Assembly: GCA_004553545.1 (NCBI GenBank)
Contig: SFLD01000002.1
Location: forward strand, 1-64,000
Length of the DNA: 64,000 nt
Direction of reading: 5' to 3'
From: Clostridiales bacterium
Lineage (GTDB): Bacteria > Bacillota > Clostridia > Oscillospirales > Oscillospiraceae
A model generated the notes under the pieces. It did no database searches. It saw nothing but the letters and a program-made list of their open reading frames with translations, and was not told the origin of the DNA. The translations under genes and the position numbers were made by a program. Shown piece after piece: positions 32,650 to 42,193 of this stretch (positions within the stretch are counted from its first letter, which is position 1; every line of letters begins with the position of its first letter).

Positions 32650-35600
32650 ATGAAAAGACGATCGATTCAAAAACTGCTGGCGCTGGTCCTGGCGCTGACG
32701 ATGCTGTGCGGTCTGACCGTCCCGACAGCGGCAGCGGGCCGGTCCGGCACCGACATCCTCTTTGAGGAGACGGACAGCAGCGCCGTTACGGCGGAGTTGC
32801 CTCTGCGGCAGCTGGAGGACGGCAGCGGGGAGTCCGGCCACCAGGCGGGGGACACCGTGCGTGTCTCCATCCTGCTGGAGGAGAAGCCCGCCCTGGAGCG
32901 CTACTCCCTGCAGGCCGTCACCGGTTCCAGCGCGGCGGTGCAGAGCTACCGCAGCCAGCTGGAGCAGCGGCAGGATCAGGTGGCGGCGGCCATCTCCCGC
33001 CAGGCATTGAACGGCAGCCGGCTGGACGTGGTCTGGAACCTGACGCTGGCCGCGAACCTCATCTCCGCCAACGTGAAGTACGGCCAGATCCAGGACATCC
33101 TGTCCGTGGACGGCGTTGCGGACGTGGTGGTGGAGCAGCGCTATGAGCCCATGGTGCTCTCCCGGAGCGAGGCGGCGGATCCCGCTATGGCCACCTCCGG
33201 CGCCATGATCGGCAGCGCGGCCGCTTACTCCGCCGGATACTACGGCGCGGGCAGCCGCATCGCGGTCATCGACACCGGCACGGACACCGATCACCAGAGC
33301 TTCGACGCCGACGCCTTCCTCTATGCGGTGCGGGAAGATGCGGAGAAGGCCGGCAAGACCGTGGCCGACTACGACCTGCTGGACCAGGCTGAGATCGCGG
33401 AGAAGCTGACGCAGCTCAACGCCTACAAGGAGAATTCCTCCGTGACGGCGGAGAAGCTCTACGGCGACGCCAAGCTCCCCTTCGGCTACAACTATGTGGA
33501 CGGCGGCTATGACATCACCCACGACGGCGACAGCCAGGGGGAGCACGGCTCCCACGTGGCGGGCATTGCCACCGCCAACCGCTACCTGAAGGACGGGGAC
33601 AGCTATGTCTCCGCGCTGGAGAGCGTCCATGTGCAGGGCGTTGCCCCGGATGCCCAGCTCCTGACCATGAAGGTCTTCGGCAAGGGCGGCGGCGCCTATG
33701 ATTCCGACTACATGGCCGCTATCGAGGACGCCATCGTCCTGGGGGCGGACGCCGTCAACCTGTCCCTGGGCTCCGGCGGCCCCGGCAATGCCTCCAACAG
33801 CACCAAGGCCTACCAGGCCATTCTGGACGGCCTCACGGAGAAGGGCGTGGTGGTCTGCATCTCCGCCGGCAACTCCGGCAGCTGGGTGGAAAACTCCCAG
33901 AACGGCGGCTACCTCTATGCTGACGATGTCAGCCTGCAGACCAACGGCAGCCCTGGCAGCTACACCAATTCCCTCTCTGTGGCTTCCGCCGACAACGACG
34001 GCATTACCGGCGATTACCTGACGGTGGACGGCAGCAGTATCTTCTTTACCGAGGGCTCCGGCCCCAAGAACCGGCCCCTCTCTACCCTGGCGGGGCAGAC
34101 CCTGGACTATATCCTCATCCGCGGCTACGGCACGGAGCGGGATCTCATGTATCTGGAGGACGAGGGCGTGGATCTCACCGGCAAGGTGCTGGTCTGCTCC
34201 CGCGGCTCCATCAACTTTGCCGACAAGGCCGCCAACGGCGCCAAGGCGGGGGCCGCGGCCGTCATCGTCTATAACAATACCGACGGCACCTTTGCCATGG
34301 ACCTCTCCAGCTACAACGGCACCGCGCCCTGCGTCAGCATCAGCCAGGCGGACGGCGCCATTCTGAAGGCCGCGGCGGAGGAGAAGGGCGATTATACGAC
34401 CTATTATGAGGGCAGCCTCACGGTGGCGGAGGGCGTCGGGACCCAGGTCTACCACAGCGAGTATTACGATGTCAGCGACTTCTCCTCCTGGGGCATTCCC
34501 GGCAGCCTGGAGATGAAGCCGGAGATCACCGCCCCCGGCGGCAGCATCTACTCCGTCAACGGCGCCGTGAAGGGCGGCCAGGCCTACGAGACCATGTCCG
34601 GCACCTCCATGGCCGCGCCCCAGGTCACCGGCATGGCGGCTCTCGTGGCTCAGTACATCCGGGAGACCGGCCTGGATCAGAAGACCGGCCGCTCCACCCG
34701 CTATCTCGCCCAGAGCCTGCTGATGTCCACCGCCCAGCCTCTGCTGGACGGCAGCACCGGCTCCTACTGGTCCGTGCTGCAGCAGGGCGCGGGGCTTGCC
34801 AACGTGGGCGACGCCATCGCGGCGGAGACCTACGTCGCCATGGGCGACGACGCCACCGCCTCCTCTGCCGACGGCAAGGTGAAGGCGGAGCTGGGTGCGG
34901 ATAAAGGGAAGTCCGGCGTTTACCGCTTCACGTTCAGCCTGAAGAATCTGACGGACGAAGCCCGGAGCTACGCCCTCTCGGCAGAGCTCTTCACCCAGGA
35001 TACCTTTACGTATGACGGTGTTTCCTATCTGGATGCCGCCACCACGCCGCTGAGCGCCGGCGCGGTCTTTGCCGTGAACGGGGAGACCCTCAGCGCCGGC
35101 AGCATCCCGGACTTCAACGGTGACGGCAGCGGCGATGCCGCGGATGTGGACGCTCTCCTCGCCTACGTGGCCGGGAGCCGCGGGAGCATCGTGTGCGCCG
35201 ACGAGGCTGATTTTGACGGTGACGGCACCGTCACCAGCTACGATGCCTATCAGTGGCTGCAGCGGGCGGGCCTTGCCGTGACGGTCCCGGCCAGCGGCTC
35301 CGTTACGGTCTCCGTGACCCTGAAGCTCAGCGACAAGAGCCAGCTGGCAGACACGCCCAACGGCGCGTACATCGAGGGCTACGTTTTCGCCAAGGCCCTG
35401 CCCACCGCCGAGGGGACCCTCGGTGTCAGCCACTCCATCCCCGTGCTGGGCTACTACGGCGACTGGAGCGCGCCCTCCATGTTTGAAAAGGGCAGCTACA
35501 CCGCCTATGCCTCCGGCAGTGAGACCCGGACGCCCTATGTGGGCAGCGAGTATGCCAACTATGTCGCCATTCAGTACGCCGGAAAGAGCGGCAGCTACTA

Positions 35601-38600
35601 CTTCGGCGGCAATCCCATCCTGACGGAGGAGACCTACGATCCCGCCCGGAACGCCCTGAACTCCGTCAACGGCGATCAGCTCACCAAGGTGGGCTATACC
35701 CTCATCCGCAACGCCGCGCAGGTCATGCTGAGCCTGGAGAGTGACGGCGGGAACCGCTGGGAGAAGGACATCCGGGACCTGGACGCCGCCTACTACTATG
35801 TGAACGGCAGCCGCTGGATGAACACCGGCTACAGTGCCGACCTCCTTCTGAGCCCGACGGGCGTCCAGGAGGGCAGCCGCTATACCCTGAAGCTCCAGGC
35901 TGCCACGGAGTATGACGTGAGGGAGGACGGCATCGTGGATTGGAACGCGCTCGGCGCCGGTTCCACCCTGGAGATCCCCTTCGTCATCGACAATACCGCC
36001 CCGGTCCTGACGGCGGCGGGGCTGGAGGGCGACCAGCTCTCCGCGGAGAGCGGCACCAAGACCCTGACCCTCAGCGTGGAGGAAAACCAGTATCTTGCGG
36101 CGGCGCTGCTCTATACCGCCGACGGCAGCATCTGTCTGCGGACCATCGATCCCCAGCAGAAGAACGCCGGAAGGGTCCCGGACCTGACCCTCACCACCGA
36201 GGGACTGGCCGACGGTGTCTACCTCCTGCAGCTCTATGACTACGCCATGAACGTCAGCACCTACCGGCTCTTCCTGGGCCAGGGCGCTGCGGACACGGCG
36301 GAGAGCGTCACCGTTTCCCCCGCCGCGCTGAAGCTCCTGCCCGGCGAGTCCCAGCGCCTGACGGCCAGCGTGCTGCCGCTCTCCGTGAAGGACAGCAGCG
36401 TCACCTGGTCCAGCAGCGATGAGACCGTCGCCGCCGTGGATGAAAACGGCACCGTCACCGCCGTGGCCGAGGGCAAGTGCACCATCACCGCCGCTTCCAA
36501 CCTGACGGATACCGTCACCGGCAGCTGCCAGGTGGAGGTCTTCACCCTCAGCAAGACGCTCAATGCCGTGGTCTGGGGCAAGAACGAGGATGCCCAGTGG
36601 GCCTCCTTTGAGACCGCCAAGCTCCCGGCGTACACCCCCCTCACCTCCGGTGAGCAGAGCGTGAAGCCCGTGGCCGTTACCTATGATGAGACCGGCGTCC
36701 TCTACGCCGCCGACATGGAGAGCGACGGCTCCGGGGCCACCCTCTATACCGTCGATCCGGAGAACGGCTTCGCGGCCACGGAGGTGGGCAGCACCGACGC
36801 CTGCTTCTTCGCGGACCTTGCCCAGGCGCCCACGCTGGGGGTCCTGATCGCGGTCTACGGCTCCTACCTCGTGGCGGTGGACCCCGCGGACGGCAGCGTG
36901 CTGGGTGCGCTGGAGCTCTACTCCAACGCCATGGTGGGCATCGCCTACTGCGGCAGCTTCTACAGCAGCTACAATAAGTGCTGGCTGGATTCCTACCTGC
37001 TCCTGGACTCCGCCGGCAATGTCTACCGGCAGAATCTGACCCTGCTGAACGGCAAGTTCTCCTATACCGACGACGGCGAGACCGGCCTCCTCTTCCGCGC
37101 GGACGCCGATGTCAACGCCATGGAGTACTTCTCCTCCGCCTACTATGACGGGGAGTACCTCTACTGGTCCGTCTACGACCAGGACAGCAATACCGCCCGG
37201 ATCTTCGCCATCGATGTGTCCGGCGAGCGCTGCTATGACCTCGGCAGCTTTGAGGAGGATGTCTGGCCGGTGGCCGGCCTCTTCGAGCTGGCGGACGGCA
37301 GCGTCCAGGGCGACAGCGCCCTGAAGGAGATCCTGGGCGTGGAGGATTCCCCGCTCCAGGCGGACGCCTTCACCGACGCGGTGGCGCCTCTGGCAAAGGA
37401 GATCCCCGGCGGCAGCCTCAACGCCGTGTCCGGCAGCGCCGCGCCCCAGTCCGCCTCCGAGCTGGTGACGGGCGAGGACGGCAGCACCGTCATCCTGCAG
37501 CTCGCTGCCAAGGACGCGGAGGGCAATGACATCGCCGCCCACAGCGGCAAGCTCACCGTTTCCTATGATGCTTCTAAACTGGCTCTGGCCGAGAACGGCG
37601 TCACCGTGTATGCCGCCCACTCCGGCGTGAACGGCAGCGACGGCGAGATCACCATCGCCTATGCCGACCTGGACGGCTTCGCCGCCGGGCAGGCCGTGGC
37701 CGCCCTGCGCTTCACCGTGACGGATGCCGAGGGCGCGGAGCTCACGGTCCGGCACCTGGAGGTCAACGACAGCCTGAACGGCGCCTATACCGAGACCATG
37801 CCCGTGACGGCGGAGGCCAGCACCCACCTGAATGTCACCCACGTCGCCAAGGTGGCCGCCACCTGCGTCAGCGAGGGCAGCATCGAGTACTGGTACTGTG
37901 CCGACTGCGGCAAGTACTTCCGGGACGCCGCCTGCACCCGGGAGATCGCGGACGGCTTGGATGGGACTATCCTGGAGATCCAGGAGCATGAGGACCCCGA
38001 GTATCCCACGGCCCTCACCCAGGTGAAGGCGGCAGAGGCCACCTGCACCGACGACGGCTACACTGAGGATCACTGGTACTGCGGGCTCTGCGGCAAGCGC
38101 TTCTCCTTCGATGAGGAGGAGTGGGTGCTGACGGAGCTGGATCCCGATGAGATCGTGATCCCTGCCCTGGGCGGCGAGCACCTGCGCACCGTCCGGGACG
38201 CCAAGCCCGCTACCGCCGAGGAGGCCGGCTACACCGGCGACATCTACTGCAGCCGCTGCGGCATCCTGCTGGAGAAGGGCCGCATCCTCCCCAAGCTCAG
38301 CACCAGGACGCTGGACGAGGCCCTGAATGCCAAGGGTGGCGCCATCCACTTTGAGACCAAGGGCGCCTATCCCTGGACCGTGGCGGAAGGCGGGGACGAG
38401 GTCTACGCCGTTTCCACCAACGAGAACATCTGCGAGACCGGCGGTACCCTGACCACCCGGGTCCATCTGGACAAGGGCCAGGCCCTGACCTTCCTGTGGA
38501 AGGCCAGCGGCGCGGTCTATGCGGATGCCATCGTCTTCACCGTCAACGGCGCGGGCATGGCCAACCAGTACGTCCAGGACGAGGGCGACGCCTACTTCGG

Positions 38601-40437
38601 TACGCCGGAGGACGATGAGTTCCCCTGGGTCACCGGAACTTACGCGGCCGCCGCGGCAGGGGAGTATACCTTTGAGTGGGTCTTCCTGAAGGGCGACGAG
38701 GAAGACGGCGGCTACGACGGCGGCCATGCCTGCCTGGACGAGATCCAGGTGGTGGACGCCGAGATGACCACCGTCACCTTCACCGCCGGGGACCACGGCA
38801 AGTTCACCGGGAAGAGCGCCTCTCTGACCGGCGGCACCTTCTCCGCCGACGGCAGGACCTATACCATCTCTGTTCCCGTGGGCTACAAGCTCCAGGCGGC
38901 GGATATCCCCGCCGTGGTGCCGGAGCAGGGCTATCAGATGCTCAGCTGGTTCCAGGGCGAGAGCGACTGGGCCATCGTCCCCGCCGGAAAGTATGTGAAG
39001 GGCGAGGCTGTCTACACCGCGAAGTTCGCCAGATCCGGCAGCGGCACGGCCTCCGTCACCCTGGAGAGCCACAACGTCTTCCCCGACGGCGCGGGCTACC
39101 AGATGCTGCTGGACAGCACCCATCAGGCGGCCAGGTACTATAACAGCATGAACCTCATCACCACCACGGATTACCGGGAGCTGGCGGACTACAGCATCCC
39201 CGCCGTGCCCATGAACGCGGACGGCCATGGCCTGCGGGATTCCGACGTGGCCATCGCCCAGGTGAAGGACGGCGCGGTGACCCTCTCCGTCCCTGCCGGG
39301 ATCTACGACTGGGCGATCCTCTACCCCTATGTGGACGGCGACCAGTATCTGCTGATGGCCATGGACCTGGACTATCCCACCTATGTGGATGACTTCACCT
39401 TTGCCCCCGGCTATACCTATCACTTCACGGCCTATGTCAACGAGGACGGCCGTCACGACAGCGTGAAGCTGGAGATCACCCAGGGTGAGACCCCGGCGGA
39501 TGCAGTGAAGGATATCACCGTCCGCTTCGTGGCCGGGGAGCACGGCACCCTGACCGGGACCACCGAGTATGCCGCCCTTTCCACCACCGCTCTGCGGCCC
39601 GGCAAGACCCCCAAGGCCATCCCGGACGAGGGCTACGTCTTCACCGGCTGGGAGCCCGCCTATCAGGGCGGCGTCACCGTGAAGGGCGACGTCACCTACA
39701 TCGCCAGGTTCGAGGAGGCCGGTGATTCCGCCACCATCGTGCTGGAGGCCCGCGGCATCCGCGAGAAGCTCCGCACCCTGCTGATGCAGTATTACGCGGA
39801 TCAGGGCCTCGGCGGCGATATGCTGGAGCGGTATGTGGAGGACTCCCTCCAGGCTCAGTACGCCTATGCCATGCTCTTTGACGCCGATGCCACCGCCCGC
39901 AGCGACTCCACCTTCACCATCTATCAGGGTTCCTGGACCTTCCAGGTCAGCGGCGACCTCAGCGCCGAGCAGATGAGCGCCTTTGAATACCTCCTGCCGG
40001 AGGGCTTTGACGGCACCCTGACCACCGACGCCATGCTGGACGGCACCGACGAGGGCGGCGAGATCACTCTGAAGATCCCTGCCGGCACCTATGACGTGGT
40101 GGCCCTCAGCCGCAGCGCGGAGCGCGGGCTCTTCAGCTCCCTCAGCAATGTGGACAACGAGGACTTTGTCAAGGGCTACGGCGAGTATACCTTTGAGCCC
40201 GGCAAGACCTATCATTTTACCGTGGACTATTCCCTGGAGAAGGTGAAGTACGGCTGGGAGACCATCGACTATCCCTGCGAGCTGCTCCGCCTCACCGTGA
40301 CGGACAGCGAGCCGGAGACCCCGGTCACTCCCGTGACCCCGGGCAAGCCCGCGCAGCCTGCGGAGCCCACCCTGCCCTTCACCGATGTTTCCAAGGATGA
40401 CTGGTTCTATGCCGGCGTTGCCGATGTCTACGGCTAG
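32650..40437 (+). CDS. Giant secreted S8 (subtilisin-like) peptidase, multidomain, ended by in-frame TAG
   Basis: A 2595-residue exported protease. Residues 1-30 form a signal peptide (KRRSIQKLLALVLAL then TAAAG). The S8 domain has all catalytic residues: Asp208 (VIDTGTD), His299 (EHGSHVAG), Asn408 (SAGNSG) and Ser653 (GTSMAAP), with a PA insert near 520-590. Then come two dockerin-type EF-hand repeats (about 821-870; DFNGDGSGDA, DFDGDGTVTS), a bacterial Ig-like (Big_2) domain (about 1220-1300), a propeller-like region, a cohesin-like beta domain (about 1600-1715), three Cys-x2-Cys zinc-ribbon-like repeats (about 1740-1880) and InlB-like repeats. AGGAGGA precedes ATG 32650. A TAG at 40435 falls inside the first SLH domain; the frame continues open to 40926. 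Confidence 0.88.
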   Translation: MKRRSIQKLLALVLALTMLCGLTVPTAAAGRSGTDILFEETDSSAVTAELPLRQLEDGSGESGHQAGDTVRVSILLEEKPALERYSLQAVTGSSAAVQSYRSQLEQRQDQVAAAISRQALNGSRLDVVWNLTLAANLISANVKYGQIQDILSVDGVADVVVEQRYEPMVLSRSEAADPAMATSGAMIGSAAAYSAGYYGAGSRIAVIDTGTDTDHQSFDADAFLYAVREDAEKAGKTVADYDLLDQAEIAEKLTQLNAYKENSSVTAEKLYGDAKLPFGYNYVDGGYDITHDGDSQGEHGSHVAGIATANRYLKDGDSYVSALESVHVQGVAPDAQLLTMKVFGKGGGAYDSDYMAAIEDAIVLGADAVNLSLGSGGPGNASNSTKAYQAILDGLTEKGVVVCISAGNSGSWVENSQNGGYLYADDVSLQTNGSPGSYTNSLSVASADNDGITGDYLTVDGSSIFFTEGSGPKNRPLSTLAGQTLDYILIRGYGTERDLMYLEDEGVDLTGKVLVCSRGSINFADKAANGAKAGAAAVIVYNNTDGTFAMDLSSYNGTAPCVSISQADGAILKAAAEEKGDYTTYYEGSLTVAEGVGTQVYHSEYYDVSDFSSWGIPGSLEMKPEITAPGGSIYSVNGAVKGGQAYETMSGTSMAAPQVTGMAALVAQYIRETGLDQKTGRSTRYLAQSLLMSTAQPLLDGSTGSYWSVLQQGAGLANVGDAIAAETYVAMGDDATASSADGKVKAELGADKGKSGVYRFTFSLKNLTDEARSYALSAELFTQDTFTYDGVSYLDAATTPLSAGAVFAVNGETLSAGSIPDFNGDGSGDAADVDALLAYVAGSRGSIVCADEADFDGDGTVTSYDAYQWLQRAGLAVTVPASGSVTVSVTLKLSDKSQLADTPNGAYIEGYVFAKALPTAEGTLGVSHSIPVLGYYGDWSAPSMFEKGSYTAYASGSETRTPYVGSEYANYVAIQYAGKSGSYYFGGNPILTEETYDPARNALNSVNGDQLTKVGYTLIRNAAQVMLSLESDGGNRWEKDIRDLDAAYYYVNGSRWMNTGYSADLLLSPTGVQEGSRYTLKLQAATEYDVREDGIVDWNALGAGSTLEIPFVIDNTAPVLTAAGLEGDQLSAESGTKTLTLSVEENQYLAAALLYTADGSICLRTIDPQQKNAGRVPDLTLTTEGLADGVYLLQLYDYAMNVSTYRLFLGQGAADTAESVTVSPAALKLLPGESQRLTASVLPLSVKDSSVTWSSSDETVAAVDENGTVTAVAEGKCTITAASNLTDTVTGSCQVEVFTLSKTLNAVVWGKNEDAQWASFETAKLPAYTPLTSGEQSVKPVAVTYDETGVLYAADMESDGSGATLYTVDPENGFAATEVGSTDACFFADLAQAPTLGVLIAVYGSYLVAVDPADGSVLGALELYSNAMVGIAYCGSFYSSYNKCWLDSYLLLDSAGNVYRQNLTLLNGKFSYTDDGETGLLFRADADVNAMEYFSSAYYDGEYLYWSVYDQDSNTARIFAIDVSGERCYDLGSFEEDVWPVAGLFELADGSVQGDSALKEILGVEDSPLQADAFTDAVAPLAKEIPGGSLNAVSGSAAPQSASELVTGEDGSTVILQLAAKDAEGNDIAAHSGKLTVSYDASKLALAENGVTVYAAHSGVNGSDGEITIAYADLDGFAAGQAVAALRFTVTDAEGAELTVRHLEVNDSLNGAYTETMPVTAEASTHLNVTHVAKVAATCVSEGSIEYWYCADCGKYFRDAACTREIADGLDGTILEIQEHEDPEYPTALTQVKAAEATCTDDGYTEDHWYCGLCGKRFSFDEEEWVLTELDPDEIVIPALGGEHLRTVRDAKPATAEEAGYTGDIYCSRCGILLEKGRILPKLSTRTLDEALNAKGGAIHFETKGAYPWTVAEGGDEVYAVSTNENICETGGTLTTRVHLDKGQALTFLWKASGAVYADAIVFTVNGAGMANQYVQDEGDAYFGTPEDDEFPWVTGTYAAAAAGEYTFEWVFLKGDEEDGGYDGGHACLDEIQVVDAEMTTVTFTAGDHGKFTGKSASLTGGTFSADGRTYTISVPVGYKLQAADIPAVVPEQGYQMLSWFQGESDWAIVPAGKYVKGEAVYTAKFARSGSGTASVTLESHNVFPDGAGYQMLLDSTHQAARYYNSMNLITTTDYRELADYSIPAVPMNADGHGLRDSDVAIAQVKDGAVTLSVPAGIYDWAILYPYVDGDQYLLMAMDLDYPTYVDDFTFAPGYTYHFTAYVNEDGRHDSVKLEITQGETPADAVKDITVRFVAGEHGTLTGTTEYAALSTTALRPGKTPKAIPDEGYVFTGWEPAYQGGVTVKGDVTYIARFEEAGDSATIVLEARGIREKLRTLLMQYYADQGLGGDMLERYVEDSLQAQYAYAMLFDADATARSDSTFTIYQGSWTFQVSGDLSAEQMSAFEYLLPEGFDGTLTTDAMLDGTDEGGEITLKIPAGTYDVVALSRSAERGLFSSLSNVDNEDFVKGYGEYTFEPGKTYHFTVDYSLEKVKYGWETIDYPCELLRLTVTDSEPETPVTPVTPGKPAQPAEPTLPFTDVSKDDWFYAGVADVYG

Positions 40438-40926
40438 GGCCTGATGCAGGGCGTGGAGGAGACCCTCTTCGCGCCCGATGCCTCCCTGACCCGGGGCCAG
40501 GCCGTGACGATCCTCTACCGGCTGGCGGGCACCCCCGCGGTCTCCGGCAGAAACCCCTTCCGGGATGTGGCTGCCGGCTCCTACTGCGAGGATGCCGTGA
40601 TCTGGGCCAACGCCAAGGGCATCGCCCAGGGCTATGACGCCGTGACCTTCCGGCCCGGCGAGGCCATCAGTCGCCAGCAGTTCGCCGCCCTGCTCTACCG
40701 CTATGCCAAGACCTGCGGCCAGGGCTTCCAGGGCAGCTGGTACTTCCTGCTGGACTATCCCGATGCCGCCCGGGTGGCATCCTATGCCGACGAGGCCATG
40801 CACTGGTGCGTCACGAAGGGCGTGATCCAGGGCACGGCGGACAAGCGCCTTGCGCCGGAGGCCACTGTGACCCGGGCCCAGGCCGCTGTCATGCTGCAGC
40901 GTTTTTCCCAGGTCCTGAAGGGCTGA
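40438..40926 (+). CDS. SLH-domain tail of the S8 peptidase, separated by the TAG codon
   Basis: In the same frame as the protease, the sequence after the TAG continues GLMQGVEETLFAPDASLTRG and encodes the rest of SLH domain 1 and SLH domains 2 and 3 (SRQQFAALLYRYA; VTRAQAAVMLQRF), which normally bind secondary cell-wall polymers. The intact paralogue reads VYEKGLMQGV at this point where the present gene reads VYG-stop-GLMQGV. There is no ribosome binding site of its own at ATG 40444. So this is the severed end of one gene, expressed only by readthrough or if the stop is an error. Confidence 0.75.
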   Translation, partial: GLMQGVEETLFAPDASLTRGQAVTILYRLAGTPAVSGRNPFRDVAAGSYCEDAVIWANAKGIAQGYDAVTFRPGEAISRQQFAALLYRYAKTCGQGFQGSWYFLLDYPDAARVASYADEAMHWCVTKGVIQGTADKRLAPEATVTRAQAAVMLQRFSQVLKG

Positions 40927-40961
40927 ACTCCCGGGGAATCGCCCCCATACCCCTGCAAAAA

Positions 40962-41000
40962 CGCCGGGGCAGGCACGCTGCCTGCCCCGGCGATGATTTT
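40962..41000 (+). terminator. Terminator of the S8 peptidase gene
   Basis: 14-bp perfect stem (40962-40975 with 40979-40992, loop CGC) followed by ATGATTTT. Confidence 0.88.
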
Positions 41001-41006
41001 CCTCCC

Positions 41007-41035
41007 TTGCGCGGCACAGGCTCCGGTGCTATAAT
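41007..41035 (+). promoter_or_regulatory. Promoter of the ArsR-type regulator
   Basis: TTGCGC (41007-41012), 17-bp spacer, TATAAT (41030-41035), 39 nt before the ATG. Confidence 0.75.
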
Positions 41036-41074
41036 AACCGGAAACAGCAGTCTGGCCGGAGAGGGGGGCCTGAA

Positions 41075-42136
41075 ATGGGGATCGATATGAAAAGAAAAAT
41101 TGACCCGGCGGCGGAGTGCATCCGCTACCTGACGCAGAAGTACTGCGTCCCGGACCCGCCGGATTCTGTTGTGGTGCAGAACTGCCGGGATTTTGCCCGG
41201 AGCTACCGCATCCCCCAGGCGGAGCTGGAGGAGCTCACCGCCCCCCTCCTGCCGCTGGAAGCGGAGCTGGACCAGGCGCTGTCGGAGCACCGTTCCCTCT
41301 GGGAGGAGATGTTCTACCCCGGGGCGGAGGAGGAGAATCTTCTGGCCTGGGGCCTTTACATGCTGGCCCGCCAGGGCGGGCCGGAGGCGCTGCCGCCGGA
41401 GACACTTCGCCGCCGGCTGATGGCGTTCCTGCTGACCCGGGAGCTGGACGAACTGGCGGAGATCCGGGATCTGGCGGGGCTCACGGCCTTCCTCAATGGG
41501 CAGACCTGCGGCATCCGCACCAAGTGGATCTGCCTGCAGATCTGGCAGGACCCCCTGGTCTATTGGGACCGGTACTGCCGGATGGCGGCCCTGGCGGAGG
41601 AGGTCTTCGCCGCCCACCGGGAGGCTCTGCAGCCCCTGGCGGACCAGGCGCTCCAGTGGCTCAGCCAGCGGCTGGAGGCTGACAGCGGCCTCATGTGGAA
41701 CGAGCTGGAGATGGAGCAGGGAACGGACGAGGTGGTGGTAGCGCCCCTCTGTCTGGAGTTCAATGCCCTGGGCATCGTCTGGGACGAGACCCAGCCGGAA
41801 GCCCCGGCCTGTCAGTTCGTGGGGATCCTGCGGCCCCAGGTCCAGGCCCTGCGGGAGAGCTGCGGCAGCCGGGCGGAGCAGATGGCCGAGCAAATGAAGA
41901 TCGTGGCGGACAAGAGCCGCCTGGAGATCCTGATGGCTCTGCGGGCCGCGCCCCTCTGCGGGCAGGAGCTCAGCCGCCAGGTGGGGCTCTCCGCCGGTAC
42001 CATCTCCCACCACATGGCCTGTCTTGTGCGGGAGGGCTTCGTTGCCATGAGCAAGCGGGGCAGCCGCGTCACCTATGAGCTCCGCCGGGGAAAGCTGGAG
42101 GAGCTCCTGGACGCCCTCCGCGCCTCCCTGATCTGA
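41075..42136 (+). CDS. Regulator with C-terminal ArsR-type winged helix
   Basis: A 353-residue protein whose C-terminal 90 residues form an ArsR-like winged helix (DKSRLEILMALRAAPLCGQE, then LSRQVGLSAGTISHHMACL as HTH, then the wing KRGSRVTYEL). The N-terminal 260 residues are helical with no motif I recognise and probably form a ligand-sensing or dimerisation part. No metal-binding Cys pair typical of ArsR/SmtB is seen in the HTH. It lies between the two giant surface proteases, each with its own promoter, so a role in their control is possible but not shown. GAGGGGGG precedes ATG 41075. Confidence 0.8.
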   Translation: MGIDMKRKIDPAAECIRYLTQKYCVPDPPDSVVVQNCRDFARSYRIPQAELEELTAPLLPLEAELDQALSEHRSLWEEMFYPGAEEENLLAWGLYMLARQGGPEALPPETLRRRLMAFLLTRELDELAEIRDLAGLTAFLNGQTCGIRTKWICLQIWQDPLVYWDRYCRMAALAEEVFAAHREALQPLADQALQWLSQRLEADSGLMWNELEMEQGTDEVVVAPLCLEFNALGIVWDETQPEAPACQFVGILRPQVQALRESCGSRAEQMAEQMKIVADKSRLEILMALRAAPLCGQELSRQVGLSAGTISHHMACLVREGFVAMSKRGSRVTYELRRGKLEELLDALRASLI

Positions 42137-42142
42137 AGGAAG

Positions 42143-42193
42143 ATGCCCCCGCCTGATCCCGCTGCGTCCCAGCAGCAGATAAGGCGGGGGCAT
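42143..42193 (+). terminator. Terminator-like structure after the ArsR-type gene
   Basis: 12-bp outer stem (42143-42154 with 42182-42193) enclosing a smaller hairpin (GCTG/CAGC). T tract is poor. Confidence 0.6.

Noticed and set aside
32518..40803. A 2761-codon open frame on the minus strand antisense to the first giant protease (and a similar one under the second).
   Set aside because: It is the mirror of a GC-rich coding frame, lacks domain structure or ribosome binding site, and the plus-strand frame has clear S8, Big_2 and SLH domains.
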